Positions 23,276 through 31,554 of a stretch of 64,000 nt of DNA are shown piece after piece. The DNA comes from Sabulibacter ruber (GTDB taxonomy: Bacteria; Bacteroidota; Bacteroidia; Cytophagales; Hymenobacteraceae). The stretch spans positions 682,001 to 746,000 of the forward strand of contig NZ_JAFFID010000001.1 of the NCBI RefSeq assembly GCF_017355955.1, read 5' to 3'. The translations under genes and the position numbers were made by a program. Positions within the stretch are counted from its first letter, which is position 1; each line of letters starts with the position of its first letter. The notes beneath the pieces are model-generated. The model searched no databases. It was not told the DNA's origin and worked only from the letters and a program-made list of their open reading frames with translations.

Positions 23276-24469
23276 ATGATTATCCCCAGCGCCCACCGGT
23301 TACAACAGGTACAAGAGTACTACTTCTCCCGCAAACTGGCCGAAGTACGTGCGCTCAATGCTCAGGGCCGCAACATTATCAATTTAGGCATTGGTGACCC
23401 AGACATGGCTCCGTCTGAGGAAACCATCAATACCCTGGTAGAAACCAGCAAACGCCCCGGCGTGCACGGGTACCAGCCGTACAACTCCATCGCTCCGCTG
23501 CGGGAGGCCATTGCCCAGTGGTACCAGAAAACCTATGAAGTGGAGCTGGACCCCGAGAAAGAGATCCTGCCCCTGATGGGTTCCAAAGAAGGAATCTTCC
23601 ACGTATCCATGGCGTTCCTGAACCCCGGCGACCGGGTGCTGGTGCCTAATCCGGGTTACCCGGCGTATGCCGCCGCAGCCCGTCTGGTAGGCGCTGACCC
23701 TATCTTCTACACCTTGAAAGAAGAAAACGGCTGGCTACCCGATGTAAAGGAACTAGAGAGATTGTTACAAGCCGAGGATGTGAAGCTGATGTGGATCAAC
23801 TATCCGCACATGCCTACCGGCGCCGAAGCCACCTCTGAAGCCCTGCAGGAATTGGTGAACCTGGCCTTGCAGCATAAGTTCCTCCTGGCCAATGACAACC
23901 CTTACAGCCTGGTGTTGCCTAATGAAAAACCCTTGAGCCTATTGTCGCTGGACAACGCCAAAGAGTGCTGCCTGGAGTTCAATTCTCTGAGCAAATCGCA
24001 TAACATGGCAGGCTGGCGCGTGGGCATGGTGCTGGGCCGGCAAGATTACCTGCAGTGTGTACTGCGGGTGAAAAGCAACCTGGACAGCGGCATGTTCCAA
24101 CCCGTGCAGCACGCCGCCATTCAGGCTTTGTCTAACCCAGATAGCTGGCACGACCAGAGAAACGCCCTGTATGCCCAACGTCGCAGCAAAGTCTATGAAC
24201 TGTTAGAGCTGTTGGGGTGTTCCTACCAGAAAAATGCCGTGGGCATGTTCGTCTGGGCCCGGGTACCCGATGCGGTGTCCAACGTAGAGGCCTTCCTGGA
24301 CGAAATACTGTACGAAGCCGGCGTTTTCCTGACTCCCGGAAAGATCTTCGGCACCCAGGGCGAACGTTATTTAAGAATTTCGCTCTGCCTGCCAGAAAGT
24401 AAAATAGAAGAAGCAACAAACAGAATCCAGAAACACTTAACCTCGGCCAAAGCCGAACTTTCCTTATGA
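23276..24469 (+). CDS. Class I aminotransferase (probable aromatic or prephenate aminotransferase)
   Basis: The 397-residue PLP enzyme starts one base after the pheA stop. Visible elements are NLGIGDPDMAPS at the N-terminus, PNPGYPAYAAAARL near 127, NYPHMPTGAEA (the NPxxPTG equivalent), NDNPYSL near 208 and the PLP lysine in NSLSKSHNMAGWRVG near residue 239. It resembles LL-diaminopimelate/aspartate-type enzymes. Its place between pheA and the DAHP synthase-chorismate mutase gene points to the transamination that completes phenylalanine and tyrosine; that assignment is from context. Its end overlaps the next gene by four bases. Confidence 0.88.
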   Translation: MIIPSAHRLQQVQEYYFSRKLAEVRALNAQGRNIINLGIGDPDMAPSEETINTLVETSKRPGVHGYQPYNSIAPLREAIAQWYQKTYEVELDPEKEILPLMGSKEGIFHVSMAFLNPGDRVLVPNPGYPAYAAAARLVGADPIFYTLKEENGWLPDVKELERLLQAEDVKLMWINYPHMPTGAEATSEALQELVNLALQHKFLLANDNPYSLVLPNEKPLSLLSLDNAKECCLEFNSLSKSHNMAGWRVGMVLGRQDYLQCVLRVKSNLDSGMFQPVQHAAIQALSNPDSWHDQRNALYAQRRSKVYELLELLGCSYQKNAVGMFVWARVPDAVSNVEAFLDEILYEAGVFLTPGKIFGTQGERYLRISLCLPESKIEEATNRIQKHLTSAKAELSL

Positions 24470-25569
24470 GCACCAAACATTTGACCCTGTCTTCCAACTC
24501 CATCTTCAGACGTGCCGATGGACAACCCCTGATCATTGCCGGCCCTTGCAGCGCCGAGAGCGAAGAACAGATGCTAGCCACTGCCCGTGGTCTGCAGTCT
24601 GTACCGGAAGTAACCATTTTCAGGGCTGGGATCTGGAAGCCACGTACCCGTCCGGGTGCTTTTGAGGGAATCGGAAAAGTAGGCCTGAAATGGCTGAAGA
24701 CCGTGAAAGAGGTAACCGGCATGCTCACTGCCTGCGAGGTAGCAACTGCCGAGCACGTGAACGATGCCCTGAAACAAGGCGTGGACGTACTGTGGGTAGG
24801 TGCCCGCACCACGGTAAACCCGTTCTCAGTACAGGAAATTGCCGATGCGCTGGAAGGCGTAGACGTGCCTGTACTGGTGAAAAACCCGGTAAACCCAGAC
24901 CTGCAGCTTTGGTTAGGCGCCCTGGAACGCCTGAACCGTGCCGGTATCACTGATCTGGCTGCCATTCACCGCGGATTCTCGGCCTTCGATAGCCGCCCGT
25001 ACCGGAACCATCCAAAATGGAACATGGCCTACGAGTTCAAGAAACTGTTGCCTGAGATTCCGTTGATCTGCGATCCAAGCCACATTGCCGGTAAACGCGC
25101 CTTGTTGCAGCAAATCAGCCAGGAGGCGCTGAACCTTCAGGTAGACGGCCTCATGATCGAGACCCACTGCAACCCAGACGTGGCCCTGAGCGATGCCGCC
25201 CAGCAAGTAACCCCGGAAGGACTTTCCAACCTGTTGGCTTCTTTGGTAGTAGAGCGTGTACCGCTTACGTCTACCCAAAACGAAGAAGAGCTAAGCGAGC
25301 TGCGTAACCTGATTGACTACCTGGACAACGAGCTAATCAACGTGTTGTCTCGCCGGTCAGCGGTAGCCAAGCAGATTGGTCTTCTCAAGAAAGAAAACAA
25401 GATGAACCTGCTGCAAACCGGTCGTTGGGAACAAGTAATGGAGCAGCGTCTGAAAGCTGCGGCCAGAGAAGGGCTGGAAGAAGTATTTGTAAAAGCTATC
25501 TTCCAGGAGATTCATCAGCACTCCCTGCATGTTCAGGCGGCGGCAGAACCTGCCAAAGTTGAGTTGTAA
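24466..25569 (+). CDS. Bifunctional DAHP synthase / chorismate mutase
   Basis: The 367-residue fusion combines entry into the shikimate pathway with the first step of the Phe/Tyr branch. Residues 1-265 are a type I-beta DAHP synthase without the ferredoxin-like domain: IIAGPCSAESEEQ, FRAGIWKPRTRPGAFEG, VLVKNPVNPD, ICDPSHIAGKR and MIETHCNPD. Residues about 272-355 are an AroQ-type all-helical chorismate mutase (LRNLIDYLDNELINVLSRR ... KQIGLLKKEN). It starts with an ATGA overlap on the aminotransferase gene. In related operons tyrA usually follows; here a terminator and an unrelated GH16 gene follow instead. Confidence 0.93.
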   Translation: MSTKHLTLSSNSIFRRADGQPLIIAGPCSAESEEQMLATARGLQSVPEVTIFRAGIWKPRTRPGAFEGIGKVGLKWLKTVKEVTGMLTACEVATAEHVNDALKQGVDVLWVGARTTVNPFSVQEIADALEGVDVPVLVKNPVNPDLQLWLGALERLNRAGITDLAAIHRGFSAFDSRPYRNHPKWNMAYEFKKLLPEIPLICDPSHIAGKRALLQQISQEALNLQVDGLMIETHCNPDVALSDAAQQVTPEGLSNLLASLVVERVPLTSTQNEEELSELRNLIDYLDNELINVLSRRSAVAKQIGLLKKENKMNLLQTGRWEQVMEQRLKAAAREGLEEVFVKAIFQEIHQHSLHVQAAAEPAKVEL

Positions 25570-25668
25570 GACATATGGCAGAAGAGAAAACACCCGCTAA
25601 AAGGTGTTTCTGAAAAGAGGCTATAAAGTCTCTTCAACTTCCCGCTAAACTGCTATAAAATTTCCCTT

Positions 25669-25701
25669 AAGCCCCGGCTGTTCCAGTCGGGGCTTTTTAT
25701 T
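25669..25701 (+). terminator. Terminator of the phe operon
   Basis: AAGCCCCG (25669-25676) and CGGGGCTT (25688-25695) form the stem, followed by TTTTTATTT. The surrounding gap of about 400 bases (25570-25972) also holds a smaller AACACC/GGTGTT hairpin near 25592 and two TACTTTCG boxes (near 25897 and at 25933-25940) that may be -7 elements for the GH16 gene. No other gene is visible in it. Confidence 0.85.
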
Positions 25702-25972
25702 TACTCAGCCATGAAACAGCTTTTTCGATAGACTATAAATCCTGGGAATGAAATCCAGCATGAAGGTGATTCTTGCCTGTTTTTAGGCTCCTTTTCCCAT
25801 TTTCACCATAAATGAAGTAGAATTGATGTAGTAGGTTATTGAGAATTGACGTAGTAAAGAAGTACTCCTCCTGAACACCAAATCCGGAAAGAAAGGTACT
25901 TTCGCAGAGAGAGTAACAGCACCATTTTTCTGTACTTTCGCCAACAAAATCCCCTACTCTCAACAATTCTGT

Positions 25973-28432
25973 ATGGTAAAAAACTACTCACCTTTCAAGC
26001 GTAATCATTTCTCTTTCAGGAAGGCACTTGCCCTCTTGTGTGTACTGCTTACCTTTTCCTCATTGTCTGAAGCCCAGACGTTGGTGTGGGAAGAGAATTT
26101 TGATGGCACCGCTATCAATCCCAGCTTCTGGAGTTTTGAAGTAGGCGATGGCTGTAACCGTAACCTCTGCGGTTGGGGCAACAATGAACTGCAATACTAC
26201 ACAGACCGCTCTGAGAACGCCCGCATAGAAAACGGCAATCTTGTGATAGAAGCCCGCAAGGAAGCTTACCAAACGAGGCAGTTTACCTCCGCCCGCCTCA
26301 AAACCGAAGCAAAACTGCAGTTCAAGTACGGCACCGTTGAAGCCCGCATCAAAATCCCGAATTTGAGCAATGGTTTATGGCCGGCGCTGTGGACCCTGGG
26401 CTCGGTAGGTGGCGTGTGGCCGGCAAACGGCGAGATTGATATCCTGGAGATGGGGATCAGGGAAGCGGTTCAGGCCGGCTTGACCAACCGCCGCGTAGGG
26501 GCCGCCGTGCACTGGGAGCACAACAATACCCGCGCCGACTACGGCATCCATTTTGACAACCCCACAGACTTAACGGATGATTACCACACCTACAAAATGG
26601 TATGGAACAGCCAGGCCATCGGGATCTACATTGACAACCGTGAGTACTTTACCTTTAACATTGCCGGGGCGGCGGGCAGTGACCTGGAGGAGTTCCATAA
26701 CCCACACTTCCTGCTGCTGAACCTGGCCGTGGGCGGAAATTACACCGGAATCACTACTGTGAACGGCATCACGGCTCCGTTCCCGGCCAAGATGTATGTA
26801 GACTACATCAGGCTGTACCAGAACCCCGGTGATGTCTTGTACAAAGCCGAAGACCATGTGATTGCCGCCGGTAACTTCGGGGTGTACACTGAGACCGTTC
26901 CTACCATAGCCCGCCTGAACTATGACGGCGGGGCCAACCTGTTTGTCTGGAACGGCTTGGCTGCGCAGACGGCCACTCCCTTTGAAGGCACGGAGGTGCT
27001 GTCGTATCAGGCCACCCCTGCCAACTGGTTCGGCTTCGGGACAGACCATCCAGGCAAAAACCTGTCGGCGTACCGGACAAGCGGGTCCTTGAAGTTCCAT
27101 ATGAAGACTTCCTCTACGGCTACGTTCAAAGTGGGCGTGAAGAACGGCACCACTGAGTCGTGGATCAACTTTGAGAACGGGCAGCAGCAGTACGGCTTGG
27201 TACGTGACGGGAACTGGCACGAAGTCACCATTCCGCTGAGCAGCTTCAGCAATCCGGCGGTAGATTTCACCAATGTCACTTCTACTTTTATGCTGTCCGC
27301 CGATGCGCCTGCCGCCAACGTTGACTTTCAGGTAGACAACATCTACTACACCACCGGTTCTGTTTTCAAAAGTGCGCCATATGTGAGCATAACCGCTCCG
27401 GCCGTGAATGCGCCTTTCCAGGGCCCGGCCAACATCACCCTGCAAGCCAACGCCACTGACCCAGACGGCACCATCACCAAAGTGGAATTCTATAACGGCA
27501 CTACTTTGCTGGGCACGGCTACTACGAGCCCCTATACCTTCAACTGGAACAACGTACCGGTGGGCACCTACGCCATTACCGCCAAAGCCTACGACAACGA
27601 GAACCTGACCACCACCTCGTCGGTGCGGGAAGTAGTGGTGAATGCTGTGAGCGCCAGTTCAAACTTTGGAGTATACACCGAAACCACGGTTGTAGGCGAG
27701 AAACTGAATTACCCCACCGATGCCAGCCTGTACCTTTGGGAAGGAACCCTTTCGGCCATTACCAACCCCGCTCCTTCGCCTTTTGAGGGCACCGATGTGA
27801 TCGCCGTGAAAGAAACCGGGGGCAAAGGCTGGTACGGCTTCGGGATTGCGCTTCCTGCTGACCGAAATCTTTCTACTTACGCCATTAACGGGCAGCTTAA
27901 ATTCCACATGAAGACTACGGCCACCGGCACCTTTAAAGTGGGCATTAAGGGCGGAGCTGTGGAGAGCTGGATTAACATCCCCGAGACGGGTAACCAATAT
28001 GGGTTGATCCGGGACGGACAGTGGCACCAGGTAACTATCCCCTTCAGCCAGTTCAGAACGGTAGCGGGCTTTGATTTGAGCAAAGTGAATCAGGCGTTTA
28101 TGTTTGCCTCTGTAACCACTCCCCCGGCCGGGGCTGAGTTTTTCATTGACAACATCTATTACAGTCCCGGACCACTGGGCGTGAAAGAAGACCCGGAACT
28201 GAAAGCCAGTGTTACCCTCTACCCTAACCCCACTAACCGGGAGCTGCAATTCGCTTCTGTCAAAAGTTTAAAGGGCAGCACCATCCTCATCACAGATGTA
28301 ACCGGAAGAGAAGTGCTGAAAACCCAGTTGAAGGGCAACCAGCTAGACGTGCAGCACTTGCCTGCCGGTTTGTACACCCTAACGCTACAGCACAACGGCA
28401 AGATCACCCACAAACGCTTTGTAAAAAATTAG
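25973..28432 (+). CDS. Secreted GH16 beta-glucanase (laminarinase-like) with repeated binding modules and T9SS signal
   Basis: The 819-residue enzyme has a signal peptide (ending SEAQ) and a GH16 domain at about 35-285 with the catalytic GEIDILEMG near residue 161, where the two glutamates are nucleophile and acid/base. Two copies of a beta-sandwich module (about 300-465 and 565-735), each starting FGVYTET and with matching WFGFG/WYGFG and YYxxG ends, flank an Ig-like domain (about 470-560, DPDGTITKVEFYNGTTLLG). Residues from about 745 form a type IX secretion sorting domain (YPNPTNRELQF ... ITDVTGREV). It probably acts on beta-1,3-glucans outside the cell. A strong terminator follows. Confidence 0.9.
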   Translation: MVKNYSPFKRNHFSFRKALALLCVLLTFSSLSEAQTLVWEENFDGTAINPSFWSFEVGDGCNRNLCGWGNNELQYYTDRSENARIENGNLVIEARKEAYQTRQFTSARLKTEAKLQFKYGTVEARIKIPNLSNGLWPALWTLGSVGGVWPANGEIDILEMGIREAVQAGLTNRRVGAAVHWEHNNTRADYGIHFDNPTDLTDDYHTYKMVWNSQAIGIYIDNREYFTFNIAGAAGSDLEEFHNPHFLLLNLAVGGNYTGITTVNGITAPFPAKMYVDYIRLYQNPGDVLYKAEDHVIAAGNFGVYTETVPTIARLNYDGGANLFVWNGLAAQTATPFEGTEVLSYQATPANWFGFGTDHPGKNLSAYRTSGSLKFHMKTSSTATFKVGVKNGTTESWINFENGQQQYGLVRDGNWHEVTIPLSSFSNPAVDFTNVTSTFMLSADAPAANVDFQVDNIYYTTGSVFKSAPYVSITAPAVNAPFQGPANITLQANATDPDGTITKVEFYNGTTLLGTATTSPYTFNWNNVPVGTYAITAKAYDNENLTTTSSVREVVVNAVSASSNFGVYTETTVVGEKLNYPTDASLYLWEGTLSAITNPAPSPFEGTDVIAVKETGGKGWYGFGIALPADRNLSTYAINGQLKFHMKTTATGTFKVGIKGGAVESWINIPETGNQYGLIRDGQWHQVTIPFSQFRTVAGFDLSKVNQAFMFASVTTPPAGAEFFIDNIYYSPGPLGVKEDPELKASVTLYPNPTNRELQFASVKSLKGSTILITDVTGREVLKTQLKGNQLDVQHLPAGLYTLTLQHNGKITHKRFVKN

Positions 28433-28453
28433 ACTTTAGGATAAGGATTAGGT

Positions 28454-28488
28454 AAAAAGGCGGCTCTCATTGGGAGCCGCCTTTTTTT
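28454..28488 (+). terminator. Terminator after the GH16 gene
   Basis: AAAAAGGCGGCTC (28454-28466) and GAGCCGCCTTTTT (28474-28486) form a 13-bp stem followed by more T residues. The A-run on the other side makes it potentially bidirectional for the convergent small gene. Confidence 0.9.
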
Positions 28489-28556
28489 ATCTATTATCCA
28501 GAAAATAGGTCCAAAACGGTTCAGCGTTGTAGGTGGCCAAACTTAAGGACTTGGTT

Positions 28557-29081
28557 CTATCTACTTGGAAACAAAATATCCAGAATGTCACGGGTAACGG
28601 AGCCTGGCCGGCGTCTTTCTTCTTCTCTCCAGTCATACTCCGCATCATACGCCCGGTCGCCGTGTAAAATAAACGCACCCGGCTCTAAGCGTACGCCCAT
28701 CAGGTTTCGGCAGTCGGTGGGTGGGGGTTGATGTCCCGGCGGACGATTTGGGTACCAGATGCGGCACTCGCCTGGCGGCGGATAATGCCCCTTAGGCACT
28801 CCCTCTAACCTTCTCGGGGCATACACGCCTTTCGGGGGGAACACCACTCGGCCCAGAATATCGCCCAGGGTTCCTGATCTTCTTTCATAACGGTCATTTC
28901 CACCTCCCTCACCGTATTCCTTATCCTTGTAGCGTTCTTTGTATTCCTGCTTCCCCTTGTTCTCTTTCTCTTTATACTCCTTTTCCTTTTTGCCTTTCTT
29001 ACCATTACCCTCCTGGGCGAAGGTTTCGGGCGCGGCAATAAGCAAAAATCCGGCGGCCAGGCATAAAGTGAGTTTCTTCAT
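28557..29081 (-). CDS. Exported small protein with charged Lys/Glu linker and PPPGEC motif
   Basis: The 174-residue product has a signal peptide (MKKLTLCLAAGFLLIAAPETFAQ), then about 50 residues made almost only of Lys, Glu, Tyr, Arg and Gly (KKEKEYKEKENKGK...). The C-terminal half contains VPKGHYPPPGECRIWYPNRPPGHQ, then PPPTDC. This motif recurs in uncharacterised exported proteins of several phyla, so the domain is recognised but has no known function. The two cysteines could form a disulfide. The upstream in-frame ATG at 29090 adds only three residues. Confidence 0.7.
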   Translation of the reverse strand: MKKLTLCLAAGFLLIAAPETFAQEGNGKKGKKEKEYKEKENKGKQEYKERYKDKEYGEGGGNDRYERRSGTLGDILGRVVFPPKGVYAPRRLEGVPKGHYPPPGECRIWYPNRPPGHQPPPTDCRNLMGVRLEPGAFILHGDRAYDAEYDWREEERRRPGSVTRDILDILFPSR

Positions 29082-29289
29082 AGGCATCATGGCGGTATGG
29101 GTTTGGTGTACTTATCCGCTTCGGGCAAAGTTCGTACCAACAGAAGACCTGATGCTATTCGGCACCCCTGCTAAGGATTCGTTTTCTGCTTTGTTTTGGC
29201 AAAACAGCCTAAGAACGCATAGCTGCTTTAATCCTTCCACCTACCACAACCCAGAAGTAAAACCTCTTCGCTCAGAAACACAACCCGTA

Positions 29290-29450
29290 CCGCTCACTGG
29301 ATAGTAGATCAGGCATTTCTAACACCCACCGGTAAGTAGCGATCTACATTATAGAACAGAGTTGGAAAGAAAAGCAGTCTCAGAACAGTTCGCTGGCTCA
29401 GGAGTAACTGCATGCTCACCATGAACTTGCGTTTGATGATAATTTCCTGC
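29290..29450 (+). pseudogene. Decayed duplicate of the upstream region and first codons of the dioxygenase gene
   Basis: The segment aligns with 30478-30640, the region around the start of the intact phytanoyl-CoA dioxygenase gene. Shared blocks include GTAGATC, CATTTCTAACAC, GGTAAG, AGTTGGAAAGAA and GCGTnTGATnATA. The equivalent of the start codon reads TAG, and indels break the frame, so no protein is made. It lies within a 524-base gap (29091-29614) that otherwise shows only a decayed hairpin copy near 29180-29217. Confidence 0.6.
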
Positions 29451-29614
29451 CATTTTTAGAAAAACTCCTCTAAAACAGAGCATCTAAGCTTTTCTTTTTC
29501 ATAAGGCCAGAATAGAAGCTGATTCAGAAGTTCTGTATATTTCTGCAAGCAATCGCAAAGGGTTACTACACTTATATTACCCTTCTGAAAGATTATAACT
29601 CATTGAATTTGTAA

Positions 29615-30373
29615 ATGCATCATGTGGATTTAGAGTTATGGGAAAGGCTGGAGAAATTTGACCTGGATGATCCAACCGCAACCTTCAACTTTTCTGACCG
29701 GTTGGCCCGGGAAAACGGCTGGACCAGAGCGTTCGCCTATAAAGTGGTAGATGAATACAAGAAGTTTTTATACCTCTGTTGCATCTCGGATAAACCCGTT
29801 ACTCCTTCTGACCCCGTTGATCAAGCCTGGCACCTGCACTTGACGTACACCCACTCTTACTGGATAGACCTCTGCCAGAACACGCTTGGCAAATTGCTGC
29901 ACCATACCCCTACCAAGGGCGGGGAAACAGAAGCCGCTCATTACCAGCAGGGCTATGCCTACACCTATGATTTGTACACCCGTGTATTCGGGCATGTACC
30001 ACGGGCGGGCGTTTGGGAGGAGAAATCAGAAAGGTTTCAGAAAACGAAGTTTGTGCGGGTAGACACCCATAAATTTCTGCTACTGAATAAACCTCCCAAA
30101 GCATTGATTTGGTTTTATGTGCTTTTGGTAGGCATCCTGAACATTATTCTATTCAGGACAAACTACCAGTTAGCAGGTCTTCTACTTTTAATTAATGTAG
30201 GTGTTCCCCTGCTGTACTTTTTCATTCGGGACTCTTCAGAGGTGGGGTTCACCGCGGGTGGGTTAACTCTGAGTGCTGGAGCTGGGGCCGGATGCAGCGG
30301 CGGGGATGATTCTTCTGACGGCTGCGGCGGGGATGGCGGGTGCGGTGGCTGTGGAGGTTGTGGAGGCGATTGA
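29615..30373 (+). CDS. GRDP-like (pfam07173-type) protein with two membrane helices and Gly/Cys-rich tail
   Basis: The 252-residue protein has an N-terminal domain (about 1-145) with VDQAWHLHLTYTHSYWIDLCQ; the conserved VDxxWHxHxxxTxxY pattern is that of glycine-rich domain-containing protein-like proteins. Two adjacent membrane helices follow (about 164-182 and 186-204). The end is a low-complexity run rich in Gly, Cys, Ser and Asp (GDDSSDGCGG..., eight Cys in the last 35 residues), which might bind metal or be secreted; unknown. The intact dioxygenase gene follows after 168 bases. Confidence 0.7.
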   Translation: MHHVDLELWERLEKFDLDDPTATFNFSDRLARENGWTRAFAYKVVDEYKKFLYLCCISDKPVTPSDPVDQAWHLHLTYTHSYWIDLCQNTLGKLLHHTPTKGGETEAAHYQQGYAYTYDLYTRVFGHVPRAGVWEEKSERFQKTKFVRVDTHKFLLLNKPPKALIWFYVLLVGILNIILFRTNYQLAGLLLLINVGVPLLYFFIRDSSEVGFTAGGLTLSAGAGAGCSGGDDSSDGCGGDGGCGGCGGCGGD

Positions 30374-30540
30374 TCTCCGGAGCCATTCCCTAAACCCGTG
30401 CCGGTTTACGCAAAACAACCTTGTACTTCTTTCTAACCTGTCTCCAACCCAAGCCTTATTGCAGAAACAAAACCAAACCCCTCCCGTTCTAAAATGTAGA
30501 TCAATCATTTCTAACACTCAGGTAAGACGCGAGAGGAATT

Positions 30541-31428
30541 ATGGAAAACAGTTGGAAAGAATCGCAACACCAGAATACAACGCTGACCCAGGAGCTGCCC
30601 AAGGCACTCTCCAACCCGGCGTATGATATAGCCCAGATCATGGGCGGCATTTACGGCGAAGGCATCATTGCCCTGAAAGGGGCCTTTAGCCGGGAATGGG
30701 CGCAGCAGCTGCACGAAGATCTTCTGCGGCTGTACGAGGATGCCCTGCAAAGACCCGGCGGTGCCGTAGGCCGGGGGCCAAAGCGGCATTACGTGGAAAT
30801 CCATCCTGAAAACATCCGGGGATTCATAGAGCTGGTGACGCACCCCTGGGTGACCACCGTCTGCGAAGCCGTATTAGGCCCCGATTACAAGATTGTGGAA
30901 ATTGGCTTTGACGTGCCGAATCCCGGAGCCGTGAACCAGCCCTGGCACCGCGACTTTCCTGCCCCGGAAGACACCATCATTGGTCGGCGCATCAACTCCC
31001 TGGCCTTTAACCTCACCACCGTAGATGTGTTTGAAGACATGGGCCCATTTGAGATTGCCCCGGGCACCCAGTGGGATCTGCCCACCGATTTTGAGCACGG
31101 CATGTTCCCGCCTAAGTCTAACTACCTTCGGTATGAGGCCAGGGCTCAGCGCAAGATGCCCAAGATGGGCGATATTTCGGCCCGTTCTGCCTTAACCATC
31201 CACCGCGGTACCGCCAACCACTCAGATAAATCCCGGCCCGCTTTGGTGCTAGGGGTAGACGCTCCCGGCGGCATCAATGCCGAACGCCACGACCTGCAGA
31301 TTTCCCGCGAGTTTTATGAACAACTTCCCGAATACGTTCGGCAGCACCTCACCTACCGGATGGTAGACAAACTGGAGCCCATTGTGCAGGCACATACCAT
31401 TGAAGGATTGATGATGGGCGAAGCTTAG
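30541..31428 (+). CDS. Phytanoyl-CoA dioxygenase (PhyH)-family Fe(II)/2-oxoglutarate oxygenase
   Basis: The 295-residue cytoplasmic enzyme has the family iron motif PWHRDFPAP (His136, Asp138) and a distal histidine in TIHRGTANHSDKSRP, with the following Arg likely binding 2-oxoglutarate. Family members hydroxylate many small molecules and lipids; the substrate is not evident. It stands alone and ends at a strong bidirectional terminator. A decayed copy of its promoter region and first codons is found about 1.2 kb upstream. Confidence 0.82.
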   Translation: MENSWKESQHQNTTLTQELPKALSNPAYDIAQIMGGIYGEGIIALKGAFSREWAQQLHEDLLRLYEDALQRPGGAVGRGPKRHYVEIHPENIRGFIELVTHPWVTTVCEAVLGPDYKIVEIGFDVPNPGAVNQPWHRDFPAPEDTIIGRRINSLAFNLTTVDVFEDMGPFEIAPGTQWDLPTDFEHGMFPPKSNYLRYEARAQRKMPKMGDISARSALTIHRGTANHSDKSRPALVLGVDAPGGINAERHDLQISREFYEQLPEYVRQHLTYRMVDKLEPIVQAHTIEGLMMGEA

Positions 31429-31495
31429 AATTTCTGATTTTGGAGTGTTTTCCAGAAAACAGCTCTGAAACAGAACAGGCTCAATAGTTATTTAT

Positions 31496-31537
31496 AAAAG
31501 CAAAAGCTCTGCAGTTTCCTGCAGAGCTTTTGCTTTT
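31496..31537. terminator. Bidirectional terminator with 19-bp perfect stem
   Basis: AAAAGCAAAAGCTCTGCAG (31496-31514) and CTGCAGAGCTTTTGCTTTT (31519-31537) pair perfectly with loop TTTC. It lies between the convergent dioxygenase and outer-membrane barrel genes. A decayed dispersed hairpin precedes it at 31436-31472. Confidence 0.9.
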
Positions 31538-31554
31538 ACCCGTGTTTAGAAAAA

